Source of the DNA: JAIFWN01 sp049304015
Lineage (GTDB): Bacteria; Patescibacteriota; Minisyncoccia; Phycocordibacterales; Zambryskibacteraceae
Assembly: GCA_049304015.1 (NCBI GenBank)
Contig: JBAQNS010000001.1
Span: 1 to 26,600, forward strand
Direction: 5' to 3'
DNA length: 26,600 nt
The position numbers and the translations under genes were made by a program. Below the pieces are notes generated by a model. It had not been told where the DNA came from, made no database searches, and was given only the letters and a program-made list of their open reading frames with translations. Every line of letters begins with the position of its first letter. Within the stretch, counting starts at the first letter, position 1. Shown in pieces: positions 22,336 through 26,600 of the stretch.

Positions 22336-22617
22336 ATGAAAGTGCCTTATTCTATCCAAGGATTAATATTCGCTCCTGTACTAATAGGTTTAGTTTTTCT
22401 TCTAAAGATTACTTGCCCAGTCGGAGCTGGGCAGGGGTGCTTTGCGGATAATTTCCTCACTCCTGTCTTCATGCCTATCAAATTTTTTTATAGAGCCTTT
22501 CAGGGCCATGAATCATACCTCGCTCTACACGAGCCATTCTTTATCCTTGGCTATTGGGCTATTGTGGGGTTAGTTGTGGGTCTCTGTGTAGATTTATTTA
22601 GAAACTGTTCCCGTTGA
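22336..22617 (+). CDS. Hypothetical small membrane protein, 93 aa
   Basis: Two hydrophobic segments are seen, about residues 8-25 (LIFAPVLIGLVFLL) and 69-86 (FFILGYWAIVGLVVGLCVD), joined by a loop containing CPVGAGQGCF, a Cys pair that could be exposed outside the cell. No family is recognised. The last 20 bases overlap the 3' end of efp on the opposite strand. It is expressed from a TATAAT box 6 nt before the ATG, just downstream of element A. Confidence 0.65.
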   Translation: MKVPYSIQGLIFAPVLIGLVFLLKITCPVGAGQGCFADNFLTPVFMPIKFFYRAFQGHESYLALHEPFFILGYWAIVGLVVGLCVDLFRNCSR

Positions 22618-23191
22618 TTCTGTCTGTATATTCTCCTGTTTCTGTGTTGATGCGGATGATATCGCCTTCTTTAATAAACATTGGAGTTTGGATTTCGGCG
22701 CCCGTCTCTACCTTCACCATCTTTGAACCACCTTGGGCGGTGTTGCCTTTGACTGCTGGATGAGCTTCTATAACTTTGAGGTCCATCTTGATAGGGAGCT
22801 TGAGCCCAATAATCTTTCCTTCTTCACTTTTACCATCATCAAATATCATCGCATCTACGACGATGTTGGCTTTGAGAAATTTACCTGCATCTCCGACCAT
22901 CACAGCAGGGAGCTCAAATCTCTTAGAAGGGTCTTTCACTTCACAGAACCAGTATTCGCCCTTGTTCATATAAAGATATTTAACTTCACGTTTAGAGATA
23001 TCTGCCTCATAGACTTTGTCTGAGACGTGGAATGAGTGTTCGACAATTCGCCCAGTGAGGAGACTGCGCATTTTAGTCGCGTTCACAGGCTTGCGCTGTT
23101 GTTTACGAAAGACGTGTGAGTCTAGTACTTCATAAGGTTCTCCTTCGAAGACTACATATTTGTGTTCGGTAATTTCGTTGTATTCGAGCAT
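22598..23191 (-). CDS. efp: Elongation factor P
   Basis: A 197-aa protein with three EF-P domains: the KOW-like N-terminal domain (1-68, MLEYNEITEHKYVVFEGEPY), then the central OB domain (about 70-130, YLYMNKGEYWFCEVKDPSKR), then the C-terminal OB domain (about 134-197, GLKLPIKMDLKVIEAHPAVK and IRINTETGEYTDRI). EF-P rescues ribosomes stalled at proline runs. In an ungapped alignment to E. coli the loop residue equal to the modified Lys34 is Q32, flanked by Q31 and R33 (RKQQRKP), so lysylation by EpmA is not expected. A TATAAT (23205-23200, minus strand) lies 8 nt before the ATG. Confidence 0.95.
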   Translation of the reverse strand: MLEYNEITEHKYVVFEGEPYEVLDSHVFRKQQRKPVNATKMRSLLTGRIVEHSFHVSDKVYEADISKREVKYLYMNKGEYWFCEVKDPSKRFELPAVMVGDAGKFLKANIVVDAMIFDDGKSEEGKIIGLKLPIKMDLKVIEAHPAVKGNTAQGGSKMVKVETGAEIQTPMFIKEGDIIRINTETGEYTDRINGNSF

Positions 23192-23199
23192 AGAGCATC

Positions 23200-23205
23200 A
23201 TTATA
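23200..23205 (-). promoter_or_regulatory. -10 box for efp
   Basis: TATAAT on the minus strand ends 8 nt before the efp ATG, 2 nt from the end of element B. The predicted leader is 0-2 nt. Confidence 0.45.
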
Positions 23206-23207
23206 CA

Positions 23208-23308
23208 CATTAAATCAATTCTGAAAACCACCCAATAATTTTCTGGGGAAAATTTTGGTCGAACTCGGTCCGACGACCTCCATTAGGCTTTTCAGAACTA
23301 ATTTAATG
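23208..23308. repeat. Composite inverted-repeat element, copy B
   Basis: Outer arms 23208-23227 and 23289-23308 pair in 18 of 20 positions. Between them the core (23235-23288) starts ATAATTTTCTG as in copy A, forms hairpin 1, AATTTTC-TGGG-GAAAATT, and a G+C-rich hairpin 2 (GGTCG with CGACC), and ends TTAGGC. It fills the gap between the recA stop and the efp -10 box. Confidence 0.8.
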
Positions 23309-23313
23309 CTTCT

Positions 23314-24357
23314 CTATTCCTCTTTAAGTTTCTTTCTAATTTCTTTGAGGATTTGGTCTGTGACTTTTTTATTTTCTTTTAGAAACTGTCGAGTAGCATC
23401 ATAACCTCGGCCAAGTTTTTCTTCCTCTCCACCTTCTGGGGAGTAGGAGTATGAATTACCAGTCTTTTTTATAAAACCCATTTTTTCACCAAGAGCGATG
23501 ATTTCACCTTCGCGGCTAATACCTTCGTTGTACATAAGGTCGAATTCAGTTTGCTTGAACGGAGCAGCCACTTTATTCTTCACTACCTTCACTCTGATTC
23601 GGCCACCCATTATTTCTTCACCTTTTTTGATTTGTGCAATTCTCCTTATATCAATACGTACAGATGTATAGAATTTGAGAGCCTTGCCTCCTGGGGTAGT
23701 CTCTGGATTACCAAACATCACACCTATCTGCATTCTGATTTGATTGATGAAAATAACTATCGTCTTTGACTTGGCTACTATGGCTGTGAGTTTTCTTAGA
23801 GCTTGGCTCATAAGACGAGCTTGTTTACCAACGTGGTATGCACCCATATCTCCTTCGATTTCATCCTTTGGGGTGAGAGCGGCCACAGAGTCTATAACTA
23901 TCACATCCATCTTGCCTGAACGGACAAGTGATTCAACAATTTCCAGAGCCTGCTCACCTGTATCAGGTTGAGAGATAAGGAGTTCATTTATCTTTACTCC
24001 AAGTTTCTTAGAATATTCTGGATCCATTGCGTGTTCAGCGTCGATAAAAGCGCAAATACCACCAAGCTTCTGAGCCTCTGCTATCACATGGAGAGATAAG
24101 GTGGTTTTACCAGAAGATTCTGGGCCAAAGATTTCAACTATTCTCCCACGAGGAAGACCTCCTACACCGAGAGCGGCGTCGAGTCCTATAGAACCAGTAG
24201 AGATAGCGTCTATATCCACACGAGGTTTGGCCCCAAGCATCATGATTGAATCTTCACCGAATTTCATTTTTATAGCATCGAGGGTAGAATCAATATTTCT
24301 AGACTCATCTCTATGACCCATTTCTTTAAGGGCTTTTGGTGTTTTTTTAGGTTTCAT
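23314..24357 (-). CDS. recA: Recombinase RecA
   Basis: A 347-aa RecA. Walker A is GPESSGKT (78-85), Walker B is in MDVIVIDSVAAL (about 150-161), and the DNA-binding loop region shows INQIRMQIGVMFGNPETTPG (about 205-224), with GGKALKFY following. It forms filaments on single-stranded DNA for homologous recombination and SOS control. The N-terminus has an about 20-residue basic lead (MKPKKTPKALKEMGHRDESR) before the usual helix. The C-terminus ends in lysine/glutamate-rich sequence rather than a strongly acidic tail. A TATAAT at 24393-24388 (minus) gives a leader of about 24 nt; no SD site is seen. Confidence 0.98.
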   Translation of the reverse strand: MKPKKTPKALKEMGHRDESRNIDSTLDAIKMKFGEDSIMMLGAKPRVDIDAISTGSIGLDAALGVGGLPRGRIVEIFGPESSGKTTLSLHVIAEAQKLGGICAFIDAEHAMDPEYSKKLGVKINELLISQPDTGEQALEIVESLVRSGKMDVIVIDSVAALTPKDEIEGDMGAYHVGKQARLMSQALRKLTAIVAKSKTIVIFINQIRMQIGVMFGNPETTPGGKALKFYTSVRIDIRRIAQIKKGEEIMGGRIRVKVVKNKVAAPFKQTEFDLMYNEGISREGEIIALGEKMGFIKKTGNSYSYSPEGGEEEKLGRGYDATRQFLKENKKVTDQILKEIRKKLKEE

Positions 24358-24381
24358 CTGGTTTTAGTAAATTAATCGAAC

Positions 24382-24729
24382 CTATCTATTATAGACGATT
24401 CTTAAAGTTTTTTCTGTGGCTCTATTAAAGCGATCTTTGGCCCACAATTTGATAAAATTCATGCCATCTTGAGCAATAATCTTCTCATTGAAATTACCTT
24501 TTTCATCTACGAATATTGGTCGGTCATCCAAGGTGATGTAGGCGATGTTCTCTGCGTGACCAGTGACTAGGATGGTAGAGGAGGCGATCACCTCATTATT
24601 TTTAGGTGTATAGATAGAGATGCGTGGACCAAAAATAACAAACCTTGCTTGAAAAATAATATAAAGAAAGATAACTAAAAGAACAGTATATAGCGCCACT
24701 AGTTTAGGATTAACTTGGAGTTTTATCAT
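24382..24729 (-). CDS. Small membrane-anchored Ig-like domain protein
   Basis: A 115-aa protein: one N-terminal helix (about residues 9-31, LVALYTVLLVIFLYIIFQA), then an extracytoplasmic beta-sandwich-like domain, ISIYTPKNNEVIASSTILVT, with GHAENIAYITLDDRPIFVDE and a C-terminal WAKDRFNRATEKTLRIVY. The TPxNNExxxxxxxxVxGxA pattern is that of bacterial Ig-like or glucodextranase-type beta domains. The ligand is unknown. It overlaps the ftsK stop by 4 nt (ATGA) and ends shortly before the recA leader, so it is in one unit with ftsK. Confidence 0.7.
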   Translation of the reverse strand: MIKLQVNPKLVALYTVLLVIFLYIIFQARFVIFGPRISIYTPKNNEVIASSTILVTGHAENIAYITLDDRPIFVDEKGNFNEKIIAQDGMNFIKLWAKDRFNRATEKTLRIVYNR

Positions 24730-26600
24730 AGAACCTCTTCTTCTTCAGCAAAACCTGCAGAATTGTTTGTAGCACCTATAACATCTCGAGGTTTGGCTCC
24801 AGAGCCTGGCCCAACCACTCCACGTTCTTCTAGTATATCTATGAGTCGAGCGGCTCGTGCATAACCAATACGAAGCTTGCGTTGAAGGAACGAAGTAGAA
24901 GCTTTGCCTGCACCTACCACAATCTCTCGAGCTTCTTCGTATAACTCATCATCATCTGCACCCATGTCATCATCACCCACAGAAGCAGAGAAAATAGAGT
25001 TGTCATTTTTTTCATTAGTAAAGTCTATTTGTGTTCCCAAATCATCTATATAAGTATCTACGAGATATTTGACCACTTTCTTTACTTCAGATTCAGAAAT
25101 ATAGGCCGATTGAATACGTTCTGGTTTGCTCATCTCACCACCTGCATAAAGCATATCTCCAGCACCAAGGAGTTTCTCTGCTCCAGCCATATCTATAATC
25201 GTGCGTGAATCAATTTGAGATGATACTTGGAGAGCAATACGAGCGGGGATATTGGCTTTGATGAGACCGGTGATAACGTTTACTGATGGACGTTGAGTCG
25301 AAAGTATGAGGTGTATACCAACCGCACGAGACATTTGAGCCAAACGTACAATGGCTGACTCAAGTTCTCTTGGATAGGCAGACATAAGATCGGCTAACTC
25401 ATCAATGATAATAACTATGAAAGGCATTGGATCTGGACCATCCTCATCTTCTTTTTGTTTTTTGGTAGTGCCTGCCACAACTGTTTTATGATACGAATCT
25501 ATATCTCGAACAGAGTTTTTTTCAAGGATATCGTATCTACGTTCCATTTCTTTGGCTGACCATTTTAAGGCAAGGATAGCTTTCTTAGCATCAGTGATAA
25601 CAGGAGTGAGGAGATGGGGGATTTTGTTGTAGAGAGTAAGTTCAACACGCTTTGGGTCAATCATGATGAATTTGAGGTTCTCTGGTGGGTTGCGGAAAAG
25701 TAGTGAGTTAACAATCGCATGAATAGTGACAGATTTACCTGAACCAGTAGCACCGGCGACTAGGCAGTGAGGCATTTTACCCATATTGGCAAAATGTGTT
25801 TCTCCAGAGACATCACGACCAAGAGCAACCAAAAGTGGTTTATCAGATTCCGCATAACCTGGTTCAGAGAGTAGGGAACCAAGACCTATGGTGGCCTTTG
25901 ATGTGTTAGGCACTTCTATCCCAACTAGAGACTTGCCAGGGATAGGTGCTTCGATTCTTACTGGGTGAGCTGCAAGGGCGAGTTCAAGGTTATTCTGGAG
26001 TCCGAGGATTTTTGAAAGCTTCACTCCTTCTGCGGGTTTCAAGGCATAGCGAGTAACAGATGGCCCGATAGAAATCTCATCCATCTCGACGATGATGCCA
26101 AAGTTTTGGAGAGTTCTCTTTATTTGATTGGCGTTAGCTTTAATGTCTCCAACACCGGGTTTACCTCTATCCTTCTCAAGGAGAGATAGTGGGGGAGGAG
26201 TCCAAACTCTGCCTAAACGTCTTGTGACTGTAGGGACAAAGCCTTCACTTTCATCCTGGCTTAATAACTTTTTAAGTGCGCTTGGTGATTCTTTTGGCTT
26301 TTGTTCACCAACTTCCTTTTTCATTTCTTCAACTGCTTTGTCCACCTTAGCATTTTCAGCTTGAGCCATCTCCATAGAAGCATCTTTCTTTTTGAAAATT
26401 TTATAAAAGATAGATAAGAAATTAATCTTAATAGAAGTATCGAAAACAACAAGAATAGCGATGATAATAAGTGCCACTAGAATAATGGCTGAAAGGTAAA
26501 CATCAAATAATGAAAGTAATGGGCCTGAGATGAAGCCTCCTACAAGACCTCCTTTCCTAAAAAGTAAATCAGTTAAGCCGAGTGATGCGATGAAGAACAA
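24726..26600 (-). CDS. ftsK: DNA translocase FtsK/SpoIIIE (partial, 5' end off window)
   Basis: The visible 624 codons continue past the right edge without a start, so the N-terminus is missing. Fragment residues 1-52 are hydrophobic membrane segments, 70-125 a short charged linker, then the alpha/beta motor: beta-type PGKSLVGIEVPN, Walker A GATGSGKS (283-290), Walker B IVIIIDELADLM (395-406), and STQRPSVNVITGLIKANIPA. The C-terminal winged-helix gamma domain is present (about 565-600, IGYARAARLIDILEERGVVG), which reads KOPS-type DNA sites in FtsK. The linker is much shorter than in E. coli FtsK, as in SpoIIIE/SftA-type proteins. It pumps chromosome DNA through the closing septum. Confidence 0.96.
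   Translation of the reverse strand: MFFIASLGLTDLLFRKGGLVGGFISGPLLSLFDVYLSAIILVALIIIAILVVFDTSIKINFLSIFYKIFKKKDASMEMAQAENAKVDKAVEEMKKEVGEQKPKESPSALKKLLSQDESEGFVPTVTRRLGRVWTPPPLSLLEKDRGKPGVGDIKANANQIKRTLQNFGIIVEMDEISIGPSVTRYALKPAEGVKLSKILGLQNNLELALAAHPVRIEAPIPGKSLVGIEVPNTSKATIGLGSLLSEPGYAESDKPLLVALGRDVSGETHFANMGKMPHCLVAGATGSGKSVTIHAIVNSLLFRNPPENLKFIMIDPKRVELTLYNKIPHLLTPVITDAKKAILALKWSAKEMERRYDILEKNSVRDIDSYHKTVVAGTTKKQKEDEDGPDPMPFIVIIIDELADLMSAYPRELESAIVRLAQMSRAVGIHLILSTQRPSVNVITGLIKANIPARIALQVSSQIDSRTIIDMAGAEKLLGAGDMLYAGGEMSKPERIQSAYISESEVKKVVKYLVDTYIDDLGTQIDFTNEKNDNSIFSASVGDDDMGADDDELYEEAREIVVGAGKASTSFLQRKLRIGYARAARLIDILEERGVVGPGSGAKPRDVIGATNNSAGFAEEEEVL

Noticed and set aside
25640..25660. 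GTTCAACACGCTTT in ftsK as a third copy of the ileS/metG palindrome
   Set aside because: Only the first 8 bases match; there is no second arm and no hairpin.
1..26600. CRISPR array, insertion sequence or tRNA-bounded island
   Set aside because: No regularly spaced repeats, transposase or integrase motifs, or tRNA genes were found on either strand.

Overview
The window looks like chromosome from a Candidate Phyla Radiation bacterium (Patescibacteria, most likely a Paceibacteria/Parcubacteria lineage). The basis is compact AT-leaning housekeeping genes, short versions of conserved proteins (RecO 178 aa, SSB 149 aa, bS18 67 aa), an IleRS with extra Cys-pair motifs, and few Shine-Dalgarno (SD) sites before the core genes. 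The uL11 gene is not followed by uL1 and the bS18 gene is not followed by bL9, which fits lineages reported to lack those proteins. TGA is a normal stop (argS, ftsK), so this is not a code-25 lineage. The assignment is inference.

Layout. 1-2421: a partial DoxX-type membrane protein (minus strand), a G+C-richer 107-aa orphan with its own promoter and terminator, a PAP2 phosphatase and a SIMPL-domain protein. 2499-3682: secE-nusG-rplK. 3794-7232: an island of G+C-richer genes with clear SD sites. It holds a plus-strand pair (HxGH nucleotidyltransferase; two-domain deaminase) converging on a minus-strand pair (thymidylate synthase; a DHFR fused to a HIT domain). Deaminase, ThyA and DHFR together could make dTMP from dCMP. 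7287-20955: argS, ileS (with a complete histidine-phosphatase domain inserted), recO, a large surface-anchored protein, glyS, a small orphan cassette, an M16 peptidase, an AI-2E-type transporter, metG and tatD. 20959-22215: a structured leader, then rpsF-ssb-rpsR. 22336-26600: a small membrane protein, then minus-strand ftsK (partial), a small Ig-like membrane protein, recA and efp.

Most notable are structures outside ordinary gene calls. (1) Two intergenic elements of about 100 bp (22214-22312 and 23208-23308) have unrelated 17-20 bp outer inverted arms but share a related 52-54 nt core that folds into two hairpins. (2) A 23-nt palindrome with a 16-nt identical core lies inside both ileS and metG, in the same frame (residues QHSVL), with paired differences in the outer stem. 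(3) The IleRS-histidine phosphatase and DHFR-HIT fusions. (4) Many core genes have an extended -10 box (TGnTANNNT) ending 6-7 nt before the ATG, suggesting leaderless mRNAs, whereas the G+C-richer genes use SD sites, twice in the form CATGGAGG-N4-start.

No tRNA, rRNA, CRISPR array or transposase was seen. No stretch over 300 bases lacks a gene.
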